From positions 12,090,001-12,154,000 of the forward strand of contig CM041465.1 in the NCBI GenBank assembly GCA_023213395.1: a DNA stretch of 64,000 nucleotides. Reading direction: 5' to 3'. Source of the stretch: Cycas panzhihuaensis. Lineage: Eukaryota > Cycadophyta. The position numbers and the translations under genes were made by a program. Below, one piece after another: positions 52,309 to 64,000 of this stretch (position 1 is its first letter; every line of letters begins with the position of its first letter). A model generated the notes under the pieces. It had not been told where the DNA came from. It was given only the letters and a program-made list of their open reading frames with translations, and made no database searches.

Positions 52309-53260
52309 AGCTGGCCATGGATTATTTTAAGGAGTTGTTTAATGAGCCTGGGTGCTCTTATTAGTGCCTTGGAATCTATCCAGAAAAGGTTCTTGTGGTC
52401 AGGAACCGAGGACAGAGATAGGATCCACTTGGTTGCATGGGAAAAAGTATGCCTCCCCAAGTAGGGCTGGTGGCCTCATGTAAAAGATATATCCTGTTTT
52501 AACAAGGCTCTAGTGGTGAATCTTGGTTGGTGTCTTACAAAGAGGGAGACCAAATTCTAGTGTAGAATTATCACTCAGAAATACCTTTGACATAGGAAGT
52601 ACCTGACAAATGATCTTTCTGGGAAAGTTAGCTCCAAGATTTGGAGAAGTCTCACAAGAGTGAGGAAGATGCTTGTCGTAGGGGCCAAGTGGAGTTTAGG
52701 GAATGGTGAAAAAATTGAAACTTGGGAGGATGTTTGGTGTGGAAGACCACCATTGAAGGAGAGACCATTAAGTACTCTCCAAAATATCCATGAGAGGTAT
52801 TACAGTTGGAAGGTTAAAGATTATTAGGTAACTCATGGAGGGGCAAAGATTTGGAGAATTTTTTAGGACCTCCCCAATGAATTTGTGGGAAGGGATCAAA
52901 TTTCCACATTAAAATCTGAGCTCACAAAAAACTATATCCTAAAATTCCCCAAGGATGATATGTTGGTTTGGCCTAGGGCCCCTTCAGAGGGCTATTCAGT
53001 GAAGACAGGTTACCTGGCACTACTTTCAGATAGGGGCCTCATTGACAATAAAGTGCTTGGTAGAGTTTGGAACTTGGGATTAATTCCCAAGATAACTATC
53101 TTTTGGTGGCTATGCCTTAGAAACAAAATACTAACAATTGATAACCTGAAGAAAAGAGGTTTCACTTTAGTAAGCAGATGCATATTGTGCAGGGAGGAGG
53201 AGGAGTCTTGGGATCATATTATACTCCATTGTAGATACTCTAGGGAGTTATAGAAGTTAT
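52309..53260 (+). pseudogene. LINE post-RT region with zf-RVT, RT core deleted
   Basis: A short stretch K-E-L-A-M-D-Y-F-K-E-L-F-N-E-P (to about 52350) is followed at once by G-A-L-I-S-A-L-E-S-I-Q-K-R-F-L-W-S-G. In L1 ORF2 the second lies several hundred residues after the first, beyond the RT palm. Later blocks are I-H-L-V-A-W-E-K-V-C-L, W-E-D-V-W, and the open piece 52885-53253 with Y-S-V-K-T-G-Y-L and the zinc finger C-I-L-C...H...H-C (zf-RVT) near 53185-53240. Confidence 0.85.
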
Positions 53261-53599
53261 TATTTTCTACTCTTGGGGTTGATTGAGTCCTTCCTAAAAT
53301 GGTGTGGGATTTGGCTTCCTCTTGGGCATGCCCTTTTAGGTGTAGAGCCCAGAACTCAATTTGGTCTAAATCTATTCCAATGATGATGTGGAATCTCTAA
53401 AAAGAAAGAAATAGAAGAATCTTCCAAGATATGCATCTGGATGAACCTAAGTTATTTGGGATAATTCTGGTGCCTATTAAAGAGACCCTGAAGGAAGATG
53501 AGAAAATCTAAATTAACCTTAAGGATATGAGGACTTTAGAGAAATGGGGGTTTAGCATTAAGGTTAAACTGAAATCAATAAAGAGGTGTAAGTGGATAC

Positions 53600-54085
53600 C
53601 CCTGCCTATTGGTTAGGTGAAAATAAACTTTGATGGAGCTGCAAAAGGAAACCTAAGAGAAGTTAGGAGGGTAGAGTATGCAGGAATATGGAAGGGAAGG
53701 TAATTTAGGCATTTGCGGACTATTATAGCCTTCAATCCAACCATTGAGCTAAGATGGAAGCTATGTGTAAAGCTGTGGAAATGATATCTCAAGAGGGCTA
53801 CGATAGGGTAATTCTCGAAGGGGGTTTTCTAAATATAATTAAGTTAATTAAGGAAGGATAACCTAGATTGGAGGTATAGAAACAGAATAAATGATGTAAA
53901 GGAGATCCTCAAGAGGAGAGTTGAAGTCCAGATGGTTCATACATACAGAGAGAGGAATGGGGTTAACGATAGGTTGGCAAATTGGGGGGTCCAAGCTAAA
54001 AGGTATGACTTTTGGAAAGATAAGATCCCTAAGGGGATTTTGGCTCTAGTTAGGAAGGATATGGAGGGTTTGACTTTAGACAAGT
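53600..54085 (+). pseudogene. LINE C-terminal RNase H
   Basis: V-K-I-N-F-D-G-A-A-K-G-N at about 53617 is the start of the plant-type RNase H found at the end of L1 ORF2. Later blocks near 53880-54000 include N-D-V-K-E-I-L and V-N-D-R-L-A-N-W, where the last catalytic Asp (N-x-x-A-D) position reads N-D-R-L-A. Frameshifts and stops are frequent. Confidence 0.7.
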
Positions 54086-54274
54086 GTTAGGCCCGTACAT
54101 GATAGGACACTTTAACTAGCCATTAGGCTTATCAATGGCATGGGTGGGTTAGCAGGTGATTCTTGGTGGGTTACAGTTAGGTCGTGGGCTTGTCATGACA
54201 GTTTCTTGAGGCTTGTGTAGTAGTTAATGTAAGGGGTTAGGATCCCCTCCAAAACCCCCTCAATTAAACCTTAT

Positions 54275-54290
54275 AAAAAAAAAAAAAAAA
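54275..54290 (+). other. Poly-A tail of the LINE
   Basis: Sixteen A residues after CAATTAAACCTTAT mark the 3' end. The following GAACATTTGATG shares only AACATT with sequence before the 5' junction (CTAAACATTAAGG, about 43443), so a target-site duplication is not proven. Confidence 0.75.
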
Positions 54291-55472
54291 GAACATTTGA
54301 TGTACCTATAAATGTATTAAAGTAAGGTCATGCTTATGTTAAATGAGGTTTATAATTAGAAATAATTAACCTCACAACCCTCTTCCCTAAATAAAGGGAA
54401 TCATTTCCCTTTTTTAAAGTTTAAGTCACAAGTTGGGTATAATGGAATTCAACACTAAGTATAGAACTTCAATATATTTAAGTTTTAACATCTAATTTTC
54501 AAGTAATTTGTGTGCATGGAATGGGGGTTATTGAGGATATTTAGGTCTTAAAGACCAAGCAAGAGAATGATTTTAAATAGGCTAAGGTGAATGCATTTTG
54601 TAGTACTAAGATTAGCACTAAGGGAATGTTTAAAGTGGTGGATTTATATGTCTATAAAACAAATGATAAAGAGTATGAGTAGGTATAAAAGAAAGGGAAT
54701 AGTAGTTGTTTCTCTCCTCCCTCTTTCTTTCATTTTTTTAATATATGTAAGAAATTCTAATAACTAAGAAAGCATGTTTATTTCTAAGACCTTAGCAGTT
54801 AATCTAAAATCATTCCTTCTCAAGTTGAGCCACTTAGAAAAGGCATGGTTAATTAGTAAACAAGATAGATTCATTGATTATGAGAAAGGAAGGATAGTAT
54901 CCTAATATTTATCTTGATCTTTAGGATGTCTTATATGATAAGTATATAATCAAGAAACATAAATATATAAGGAAACTAATAAGAGAGAGAATAAACTATC
55001 CCTAAGATAAAGGTGACTATTTATAAATTAAATAAAGCATTTATAAATAATTACATGATAAATAACCTAATGTAGTTGAATAAATAAATTTTTTAGATAT
55101 TTATATGCTATCATTAATTTTTAGGATTGGAAATCCTACATTATAATTAGTGCATTTGTAGGGTGATCTTTGAAACAAAGTACTAGTATTTCTAAGAAAT
55201 TGGGATATCCTCTTATACTATTAGGGGAAATTTTCTATGGAGACATTTAAGTAGTAAAACATGATGGTACTAAAGAGAGAAAATTAGAACTATTTAGAAA
55301 TTGAAAAATAAAGTTTAGGATTTGTATCATATCATAGTATATGAATATTTCAATTGCCAATACACCAAAAATATCAAAACTATCAATTATATAAATTTTA
55401 AAATTTTGTGACCTTATAATATTGTAAAAACATTAAGTTATTAAATATGATAATATTCAATTAAAAAAGTGA
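54291..55472. other. AT-rich non-coding DNA right of the LINE
   Basis: No gene or repeat was recognised. It does not continue element A's LTR, which shows that A's LTR was truncated on this side. Confidence 0.6.
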
Positions 55473-56060
55473 TGGGATGGTTATTTGTTTAGTAATACAA
55501 GCATGTAAATAGACTAATATATCTCAAAGAAAGTAGAACCCAACTTTCCACACAAGACTATTTCTTTTGCAATATTCTATCCTTCCATTCTAAAAACACC
55601 AAAAACTAAAAATTGATTGTTTTTATAATACATAAGTATATAAATTTATGGGTTCTAGTTATGCAAATATCCTAACTACCATTCCATAAAATTAGGAAAC
55701 TAACTTGGAATGAAAAAACTCCCAATTCTATTTATTTTAATTTTTAGTAAAATTTTGAAATCACATAAAAAATTAACCTATCAATAGCTAAACATGTCAT
55801 GGGCCCCATAGTAACATTAGTAAAATAAAACTAGTCTCCTAACTAAGACATTTAATGACTACAAGGTATTAAAAAAGTGATAAAAAATAATAAAATGTCA
55901 TTTTATACCTCTAAATAATCTCTTGTTGGCCCAAACATTTTGGTTAAAATAGTGGTAATTGGTAACACCAATTATACCACCACATGCACTATTCTAAGAG
56001 CTATGTTTTGATGAAAAAAAGGACAAAATAGATACCCAAGCCAAAATATTTAACCTTGAC
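55473..56060 (-). repeat. 3' LTR of element E (minimum extent)
   Basis: Starts TGGGATGG on +. Shared landmarks with 61781-62370 are AACTTTCCACACAAGA, CCATTCTAAAAAC, AACTAAAAATTGA, and GGGCC(C/T)(C/T)AT. The right end is uncertain. Confidence 0.75.
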
Positions 56061-57400
56061 AAGTTACCCCTCTAAATTTGGAAATTATAAATGCTCCTAT
56101 ATAATTCTCTCTTATGTAAAAAGAACTCATCTCTTATGAGTTACTATTTTGGAACACTTACCACTCCTCCATGTTGAGTTTTTTGGGTTCACTTTTAAGT
56201 ATTTAAGTTTAGAAGGGCAACTTGTTTTATAAGGTTTTAAATTCCTATCTCTTCTCATATAACCAAAGATTACATGGGTCCAATCAACTCAGGAATACTA
56301 GGAACAAATGCAAAGTAAAATACAAATACTAAAAGATAACCTAAAGATAGTTAGGAATTAGATGAAATAGTAGGAAAATCTATAAAGAATAGAGAGGTCT
56401 TTTTTGGTAAGAGATTAGGTCTTCTTAAGATTTCATCCTTATATATAAGCTATAATAAAATGATTATATAAGCACAAGTTATAACCATGATTCTTTGACC
56501 TATATTAGAATATAGACAAGGTGGGAGAAGTAGTATACTGGTTGAACCTAGGACTAGGAAACTACACCTATAATGTCTTCTATATTTTGTACCTCAAATA
56601 AAAGTTAGGATAAACTATCACTTCTTAGAAATAACTACTAATACTTAGTGAAGAAGGAAAAATAATTATAGAACTAGAAGGCATCCTATAAATTTAGACT
56701 AAAAATCTATAATCTAGACAAATTCAAGAGTACCTAATAAAATAGAAGATATTAGATAATAAAGATATGACTTGGGAATCTAAGGAATGATAGTAGTAGC
56801 ATCTAAACCTTCCCATACTTTGATGGAAAAATATGCTTTTAGGGGGAGGGACTTGTAGCATTCTTATATTAGGATTATATCTACTTAACTTCTAATACTA
56901 TTCTAGTTGACCTTAAGAGTTATCTTTAACCAACTTCTCTATATTATTCTACATGAATTCTATAATTATTTTAGCAAACGTCTATAATTATTTTGACTAA
57001 CTTCTATAATTATTCTAGTTAACTTCTTAAGTAAGCTCCCTATCTACCTATTTTTAAGGCTTTATCGCCTAGGTTTGGGCATCACTTGGAGAATCTTGGA
57101 CATACTATAAGCTCAACCTTTAAGGTCGTGATTTAGAGGGCACCTCACCTCAAAGAGGGAGCTAATAACTAAGATTTGTGATATATATATTAACAAGCAT
57201 TCTTGTTTATATATTAGTGGTATCATTTTACTTAAAACATTTAGTCTCCTTAACTTCTAAAAGTTATATATACTATATTATTTATTTTATTATTTACTTT
57301 AGTACATCTTTAACTAATTAAAAAATTAGAAGATAGATTTGTGTGTGTAGTTTCTATGTTTTTTAGGCATGAATTCCCATAGGAATTTCCATAATTGATC
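56061..57400. other. Unexplained AT-rich stretch inside element E
   Basis: No protein similarity. At 56839-56853 the + strand reads TTAGGGGGAGGGACT then TGTAGCATTC, which looks like a polypurine tract plus LTR start in the + orientation. CTATAATTATT(T/C)TA-like strings recur at 56955-57010. It may hold part of a separate + strand element or solo LTR. Confidence 0.4.
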
Positions 57401-57409
57401 CAAATTCAT

Positions 57410-57650
57410 CTATTTTGCTTCATCTTCTCCTTCATGATAATTATATAAATTAGAAACATTAAACATGGCTAAAATGTTAAGGTTATATGGTAGAATTACC
57501 TTATAAGCATTGTCACTAACTTTTCTCACAATTTTGTAAGGACCCATCTTCTTATATTTCAACACATTATATGTACTTTGAGGAAATCTATTATTCCTCA
57601 AGTATGTCATTACCAAATCTCCCCTATAAATACTTAGTTTCTCCTTCTTA
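57410..57650 (-). pseudogene. Element E integrase C-terminal domain
   Basis: The open piece 57616-57410 reads M-V-M-T-Y-L-R-N-N-R-F-P, K-Y-K-K-M-G-P-Y-K-I-V-R-K, S-D-N-A-Y-K-V-I-L-P and F-N-V-S-N-L-Y. This is the G-P-Y/F module of gypsy integrases that tethers the preintegration complex to DNA or chromatin. No complete chromodomain is visible after it. Confidence 0.85.
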
Positions 57651-58450
57651 GATATGCTTCTATCTTGTATTTATCATTATTTTCCTATAATTTCCTTCTT
57701 GCCTCATCATGCACCTTTTGTATGTATTTTACAAAAGCTTTGATATCATCATTGATCCTATCTTCAATGTGTAATTGGGCCAAATCTAATACTCCCTTAG
57801 GATTCCTTCCATATAAAATCTAGCATGATGATTTATTAATAGATTTATTCATAAAACCATTATAGGTAAATTTAGCTTATGCTAGTGCTAAATCCTATAG
57901 TTTAGGCTTTTCTCCAATAATACATGTTAATAGGTTTTCCAAACTCCTATTCCCTACTTTTCTTTGCCCTTTAGTTTATGGGTGGTATGTGCTATTGAAT
58001 TATAGCTCTATCCCCAACTTCTCCTATAAGGTTTTCTAGAAGTGAAAAATAAATTTAGCATCCCTATTTGAAATTACTAGATCTAGCACCCTATGCAATC
58101 TAGTAACCTCCTTGAAAAAAATATTTGCTAGTTTAGCTATATCACTAGTCTTTCTACACATAATAAAATAAGTTATTCTTGAAAACCTATCAACAATAAT
58201 AAAAATAAAATTATTACCACATTGGTTATTAGGCAACCCTAATATAAAATCTATACTCAAATCTATCTATGGTCCCTCTAACACTAGTAATGGCATATAG
58301 TATCTAGTATTTTGAGCATGCCCTTTAGAAACTTGACAAATCCTACACCTAACCACATATTTAGAAATATATTATTTTATGTTTAGATAAAATTATTTTT
58401 CCTCCACTAAGGTTATGGTTTTGTTTTAGCCAAAGTGCCCTCCATGTCCT
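57651..58450 (-). pseudogene. Element E integrase core
   Basis: C-R-I-C-Q-V-S-K-G-H-A-Q-N-T at about 58300-58345 is the end of the HHCC zinc region. 58260-58036 is open with S-I-D-F-I-L-G-L-P (first catalytic Asp), V-D-R-F-S, C-R-K-T-S-D, and S-N-R-D-A-K-F where S-D-R-D is expected (neighbouring residue changed, catalytic Asp kept). The Glu region is degraded. Confidence 0.85.
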
Positions 58451-58699
58451 TCATTATGTATTTCTCTTATGGTGTTGTCCCTTATGGAATCAACTAGAAT
58501 ATATAACTACTTTTATTTAAATAGATACCCATCCTGCATAACATAAGCATCATACTTAGGTCTACTCTAATTAACTAAGGGATTCCTATAGTATTCCATA
58601 ACTCTACTAAAATTTGGATCAATACCATATAAATCTTTTAAAATAATAAAACTAACCACTTCACTTACCATAGTGCTTATTAGTGACTCTTCTACTCAA

Positions 58700-59900
58700 T
58701 GCATCAATAACTTGATTTTTCTTTCTTTATTTATTTTGAAGGATGAGAGTGAATCCCTATAGATATGATGCCTATTTCATATGCCTAATATTTAACATTT
58801 TTATGTGTTTACATACCTTAATGATTGATGCTCGTGAATAAGATAAAGTCCTTGAGCATAAGATATTGATGCTAATGCCTTAATGCTTGCACCATAGCAA
58901 AGAATTCTAATGCCTACGCCATAGCAAAGAATTATATGTCATAGTAGGAATACTTCTTTCTCATCTCATTCAACTTCTCATTGTAATATACTATTGGCCT
59001 TCCTTCTTGACTTAACATGACCCTAATATCTACATGAGAAGTATCACATTCAACCTTAAATACCTTAAAACTCAGAATGCCAATGTAGGTGAGTCTATCA
59101 CTTTTTATTTCATTATCTTGAAGCTTTTCTCTATTGTCTTATTCTAGATAAACTACTTTCCGTTAGTACAATCTATCAAGGGAGTAATAGTACCACTATA
59201 ATTTCTAATGAACTTCTTATAAAATACAATTAAACCATGGAAGATCCTCATCTTTATTACATTCCTAAGTGTAGGCCATTTAAGCATGGCTTTAATTTTC
59301 TCATCATCCATATATGGCCCATCTTAATATATTATAAATCCCAAAAATATTAGGCTACTCTATATAAAATTATATTTATTCTAGTTTATATATGATTTCT
59401 CTACTCTTAATAACTATCCTTAGGTTTAATAGGTACTCCTTAATTCTATAATATATCAAAATATGATCAAAATAGACAACTACAAGTTTATTTATTTATA
59501 GTCATAAGATGGTATTCATTAACCTCATGAAGATACTTGGGGCATTTAAAATCAAAAATAACATGACCAACCATTCATATAATTCATCTCTTATTTTGAA
59601 GGATATCTTCCACTTATCTAATTCCTAGGTTCAAATTTAATAATATCCATTTCTTAAATTAATTTTAGTGAAGTAGTATGTACCTTCCAAAACATCTAAC
59701 ATGTCATCTATTCAAGGGATTGAAAATAAATACCTGACTATGATTTTATTGATTACCCTATAATCAACACATCCTTTAAGAACCATCCTTCTTTAGATTT
59801 AAGAGTCACATATGGGCTCATACTTTCTCTTACCATACATTTCTATATTAATTTACCCACTTGTCTATTTAATTTTACATTCTCCATGTGGATTAATCTA
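58700..59900 (-). pseudogene. Element E reverse transcriptase and RNase H
   Basis: On -, around 59780-59600, blocks correspond to W-R-M-C-x-D-Y, I-N-K-I, the P-x-D-D-M-L-D-V-L region and Y-Y-F-T-K-I-N-L-R-x-G-Y. The V-Y-F-D-x-I-L-x-Y polymerase block lies near 59440-59480. All are split by stops and frame changes. Weaker RNase H-like pieces lie at 58750-59150. Only short peptides are open. Confidence 0.7.
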
Positions 59901-60179
59901 TATGTAACTTGATTTAGTAGAATAGATCTTAGAATCAAATCAATCTAATATTGATGTTACTTTTTGATGGTAAACCCTTTGGTAATTCATTAAGATTGAT
60001 ATTACTATATTCTTGTAATATTCTATCTACTTTCTATGGTATCAACACTTAATTGTCAATTTTTTATACTCATTTTATCATCAAGGAATAATAAGTTCTT
60101 ATCTCCTTTACTTCTCTTAGGAATTTCTTTATAGTCAACATAGTCTCTTCCTATCTTTCTTCCTTCATAGATAGTAACA

Positions 60180-61760
60180 ACACCTTCATGTCATCCATCT
60201 ATAAGGTGAAAATATTCTTTTCTCCATCATGATAGCCATTCTTATCATACTATCATATCCTTCCTAATAATGCATGGCATACATCCATTACAAGAACATC
60301 ACCGTATATGTTCCTAATGGTAAATTTTACTAAGTATCTTTTATCTACTACTACCTCACCCCTTTATTTACTTAACAAAATTTGTAGGAGGTAGGAAGCC
60401 TTTTATAATATAACTCTAACTTTTCTATCATCTTAGTGGATACCATATTTTCATAGCTTCCACTATCAATAATAACCTCATAAATCTTGCCTATTGAAGT
60501 GCATCTCATTTGGAAGATATTATTGCGTAGCTATAATTTATTATTTTCTTTTACTTCCCCTTTTTCTTATGACTAACTTTATTTTAGAGCTTCTAATCAA
60601 AGATTTTCTTAATACCAAGCTCTCCTTAATGTCTATTACAACTTCTATAACTTGTTCCTCAACTTGGACTAAGTTCACTCTTGACTATTCCCCTTGGTTT
60701 CTTGGTTGGTCATAATGATAAGGATATTTATAAGTCTTATGGCCATCTTTATTACATCTAGAGTAGACAATAGGCCTCCTTGGTATATTACCTACTTTAT
60801 CAATATTTTTACCTCTTTGAGATCCTTTAAAACGTAAGATTTTTATCTAGTTTTAGAAACCCCTTTGGTCTTATATCCCTTTTGTTATACTCTACCTCTC
60901 CATCTAATTAGAGGATTCCCCACATGAGTAGTTTAATCCACCCCTAACTTTAAATGGGGTTGATGGACCCTTCTTTAATACAAATGATGGACCATTCTTT
61001 AATTTTGAATATGCTAAGTTCATCTTAGATACAAAACTTTAGGCTATTTATATGCCTACTAGTCATCTTCTCTTATGCTTTTTCATGCTTCACACTAATT
61101 GATAATTTATAAAATTTATTAGTATAGTCTTGGACACTCATCTGTCTTTACCTCTAAAATTGTTTAAATAATGTCTAAGAGTATTCTACTCTCTCTTTCT
61201 ATAGGTGATCTTACTGTATCATTGCATGAGCTTTTAACTTGGTATATTCAAGCTTTACTCCATTCTCTTCTATTATTTCCTTCTATTTAAAGAATTTATC
61301 TATACTATTTAACAAGTCAATTACATTTTTAGGCTTTACAATACCTCCATACTCTAGGAAATAAATCTTTACTTACCTATTCTTTTCTTCTAAGGCTTTT
61401 AGCATTCTCTCCTTATATGATCAAGTTCTTATGGTCCTTATTTCTTAGGTTCCACTTTAGCATCTAGTTTTATTTCTACATCACTATCATGCCTTCGACC
61501 TTCTCCATTCCTCAAGAGGATATCTTATTGCCTCAATACTAATTCTACAAGTTCTTCTAACTTTCTCTAGATCTCATGCATACTCTTATTCAATTGTTTA
61601 TTCCATTCTATGGTTATCTTATCTCTCAAGGTATTTACTCTTTTCCTATAAACACTTTCAATTTGCTTCTAATAGTTATCAAAGATATTAAAAAAAAAAA
61701 ACATAAAATTTACTAATAGTTTATTATACAATTCTCCTTCCTCTCCTCTTAGAGCTAAAC
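60180..61760 (-). pseudogene. Element E gag and protease remnants
   Basis: M-D-V-C-H-A-L-L-G-R at about 60262-60291 is the C-terminal end of gypsy protease (family D-V-C-H-x-L-L-G-R-P-W). Near 60710-60765 a decayed zinc knuckle reads R-C-N-K-D-G-H-K-T-Y-K-Y-P with Cys positions lost. Gag similarity to 61760 is very weak and inferred from position after the primer-binding site. Confidence 0.6.
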
Positions 61761-61775
61761 CATGCTCTAATACCA
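61761..61775 (-). promoter_or_regulatory. Primer-binding site of element E (initiator tRNA-Met type)
   Basis: On - TGGTATTAGAGCATG, five bases after the LTR. It differs by one C-to-T from TGGTATCAGAGCATG. Confidence 0.82.
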
Positions 61776-61780
61776 AATTA

Positions 61781-62370
61781 TGGGATGGGAATCTCTTTAA
61801 TAACTAGGTATATAAGTAGAATAATATATCTTAGAGAAAGAAAAATCTAACTTTCCACACAAGAACATTCTCTTACAAATTTCTATATTTCCATTCTAAA
61901 AACTAAAAATTGAGTGTTTTTACAATGTAGAAATATATAAATTCATGGCCTTTGGCCATATAAAAATACTAACTACCATGTGTTAAAATTAGAAAACTAA
62001 CTTAAAGTGAAGAAGTGCTCAATGTAAAACTTTTTAGTTTTATTAAATCTTTGAAGGTACTCCAAATCATACAAAATTTGAGTTGTGGGTAGCTAAATAT
62101 GTTATGGGCCTTATGGTAAATTAGTAAAGTAAAACTAGGCTCCTAAGTAAGAAATTTAATGCTTACAAGGTGTTACGAAAGTAATAAAAAAAAATACTAA
62201 AACGCTATTTTAGATAGATAGATGATCTTTTTTGGGCTTAAAAATTTTATCAAAATAATAGTAATTGACATCAAGATTATACCATCATAAGCACTATTAT
62301 GAAATATATGTTTTGAAAAAGAAAAGGGCCAAAATAAACATTTGAGTCAAAATTTATGACCCCTATAATG
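61781..62370 (-). repeat. 5' LTR of element E (minimum extent)
   Basis: Starts TGGGATGGGA on + and follows the primer-binding site. It aligns with 55473-56060; the right boundary is uncertain. Confidence 0.75.
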
Positions 62371-62624
62371 AGCCTAATTAGTGGATAATTAAGTATTAAT
62401 TATATTATTTATGGAGGAAGGTGACTATTTATTTCATAAGCTACACACCTCCATATGTATTGATATGGATACTAGACAATTATAGCCTTGTATCATCAAT
62501 TTAATAACATATTAATTAATATATCCTTTGATATTTTGGATCTCTTGACTATATCTATTTCCTATCTATGAATGTGACCTAGTTGGTTACCTTAATGGGT
62601 ATTAGAGCCACCTTCCTTACCTAT

Positions 62625-62736
<112 letters not shown>

Positions 62737-62739
62737 TAA

Positions 62740-64000
62740 CTTGTAATTCCTCTATTTTTATTCCTTCTATAATTTAGTCCTATAAATTTTCATTCACCCA
62801 CTCTCATTGCAATATTTTTTAGACTCCTCGTAATAAATAATATATTAATTATGAGTGAATCTCATTTTGTATATTAACTATAAGCTAGTGAGAGAAAGCT
62901 TCCTACCTCTATAATTTGACAAAAAGATGAATTGTATACCTTAATATGCAAGTAAAAAGAATACATTAAAAATATATATTGGTAGGTGAATCATAACAAA
63001 CATTGACATAAGAAAATATATAAACCACTATCTATTTGCCTTTAACATTCTGCATCATATACTTTTACATGTATATTAACCTACATGCTTACATGGGCTT
63101 ATTATTGATGTTTAATCATTAGAGATTAATAATAGGTGACATATTTGGGTATTAAATTTAGTGATATATATTGGCCTACAACACCTATGAATCATCATTG
63201 AATTCATCTATTAAATCATTATAATGTCTCATCATAATATAATCATATGGATACCTAAATACATCTACTAAATCATTGACTAAACTATCATATTAGCTTA
63301 GCATAGTATACATATATTCTACCACAAATATATATTTATGCTTACTACCATACCAAGTCATAGAGATGCCATAAGGAGAAGATAATTAAACCTACGGCTC
63401 AACCTAGAATAACATAAAAAATAATGGCTATCTTATTCATAGATTTGACACGATCCATAAGCAACCTCCTCATTATATTTGTTTACATCCAATATCTATC
63501 TATGTAAATATAGATATAGATAAATAGATAGATAGGTAGGTAGATAGATAGATATAGACATTAGAAGATATAATATATATTAATAACAACAATGTATGCT
63601 TCCACATCTAATGCCTTAATAATTTAATCATTTTGGCCTCATTACTTTGTATTACACCATGTCTTGCTATACTACATCAATATAGGATATAACATTTGGA
63701 AGACTTAATATACAATTAGCAAATTATGGTTGATATAATATATCCCTCATTGCATTTAACATTTTTATATGAGCTATGATTATATAATTAAACTAATAAA
63801 ATTAATTTCTTAATAGAGCCATAATGATAAAAAATAAAAATGAGATTAATAAAACTGATGTAATAGTATACATTTAACATGAAGAACCATATTCTCTAGC
63901 TATCATAACATATTTATGTGTCATCTTACTGATATTATCTGAATTTATAATTGCATAATTAATTATCTATCTTTAAACTGAGTTATGATTTATTTATAAT
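62740..64000. other. AT-rich non-coding right end
   Basis: No gene is recognised. A GATA/GGTA tetranucleotide microsatellite lies at 63511-63556. Confidence 0.6.
63511..63556. repeat. TAGA/TAGG tetranucleotide microsatellite
   Basis: Imperfect repeats of TAGA, with TAGG variants, over about 46 bp. Confidence 0.85.

Larger units (their letters stand above)
43533..54290 (+). mobile_element. L1-type LINE, 5'-truncated and RT-deleted, split by copia D
   Basis: The endonuclease start (43533) to 44728 and 52304 to the poly-A tail (54275-54290) belong to one non-LTR element; copia D interrupts it at 44729-52303. ORF1 is absent. The linker after the endonuclease joins, across D, to K-E-L-A-M-D-Y-F-K-E-L-F. 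Within a few codons the sequence jumps to the post-RT region (A-L-E-S-I-Q-K-R-F-L-W-S-G). Most of the reverse transcriptase, including its FADD box, is therefore missing. The C-terminal zinc finger and RNase H remain. Confidence 0.85.
55473..62370 (-). mobile_element. Old Ty3/gypsy chromovirus-like element E
   Basis: Two diverged direct repeats (55473-about 56060 and 61781-about 62370) flank gypsy domains on -: gag (right), protease, RT, RNase H, integrase (left). An initiator-tRNA-type primer site adjoins the right LTR, confirming orientation. Integrase motifs match chromovirus-type plant elements. LTR identity is about 70-75% by eye and stops are dense, so it is ancient. The region 56060-57400 between the 3' LTR and integrase end is unexplained. 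Confidence 0.85.

Noticed and set aside
54291-54302. LINE target-site duplication AACATT
   Set aside because: Six bases with no extension, and the 5' junction is altered by filler; could be chance.

Overview
The window looks like nuclear intergenic DNA from a seed plant with a large, repeat-rich genome. No host gene with an intact reading frame was found. Almost all of it is LTR retrotransposons and one LINE, broken by stop codons and inserted into one another. No tRNA, rRNA, CRISPR array or bacterial-type operon is visible. The species cannot be named from the sequence.

Layout. (1) 1-1384 is AT-rich non-coding DNA. (2) 1385-5470 is a very decayed Ty1/copia element on + ('F'). (3) 5955-about 43458 is a large Ty3/gypsy element on - ('A') with about 2.7-kb LTRs; its 3' LTR is 5955-8680 and its 5' LTR, truncated, begins at 42362. 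Two younger elements sit inside A. Gypsy 'B' (+, 18319-34975, 16.7 kb, same family as A) lies in A's gag and is flanked by a perfect GAGGT target-site duplication (TSD). Copia 'C' (+, 36822-42276) lies in A's leader with TSD GAGGA. (4) 43533-54290 is a 5'-truncated L1-type LINE that lacks most of its reverse transcriptase. Copia 'D' (-, 44729-52303) is inserted in it with TSD AAAGG; its LTRs differ at only about four of 298 positions, so it is the youngest element. (5) 55473-about 62370 is an old chromovirus-like gypsy on - ('E'). (6) The rest is AT-rich DNA with microsatellites.

The most unusual content is shared by A and B. Besides gag, protease, RT, RNase H and integrase, each has about 4.5 kb between integrase and the 3' LTR. 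This holds a gene in the opposite orientation to pol, resembling the plant mobile domain (PMD, MAIN/MAIL-like) family, with a TATA box about 0.7 kb upstream conserved in both copies. It also holds a second RNase H domain in the sense orientation next to the polypurine tract; in B this keeps all four acidic catalytic residues. A and B are diverged but carry the same module, so the antisense PMD gene is a family feature and not a one-off capture.

Relative ages by LTR comparison (by eye): A and E oldest, then B (about 91-95% LTR identity), C (about 95%, nearly all transitions), D (about 98.7%). Most premature stops are explained by C-to-T or G-to-A changes, as expected of methylated, silenced plant DNA.
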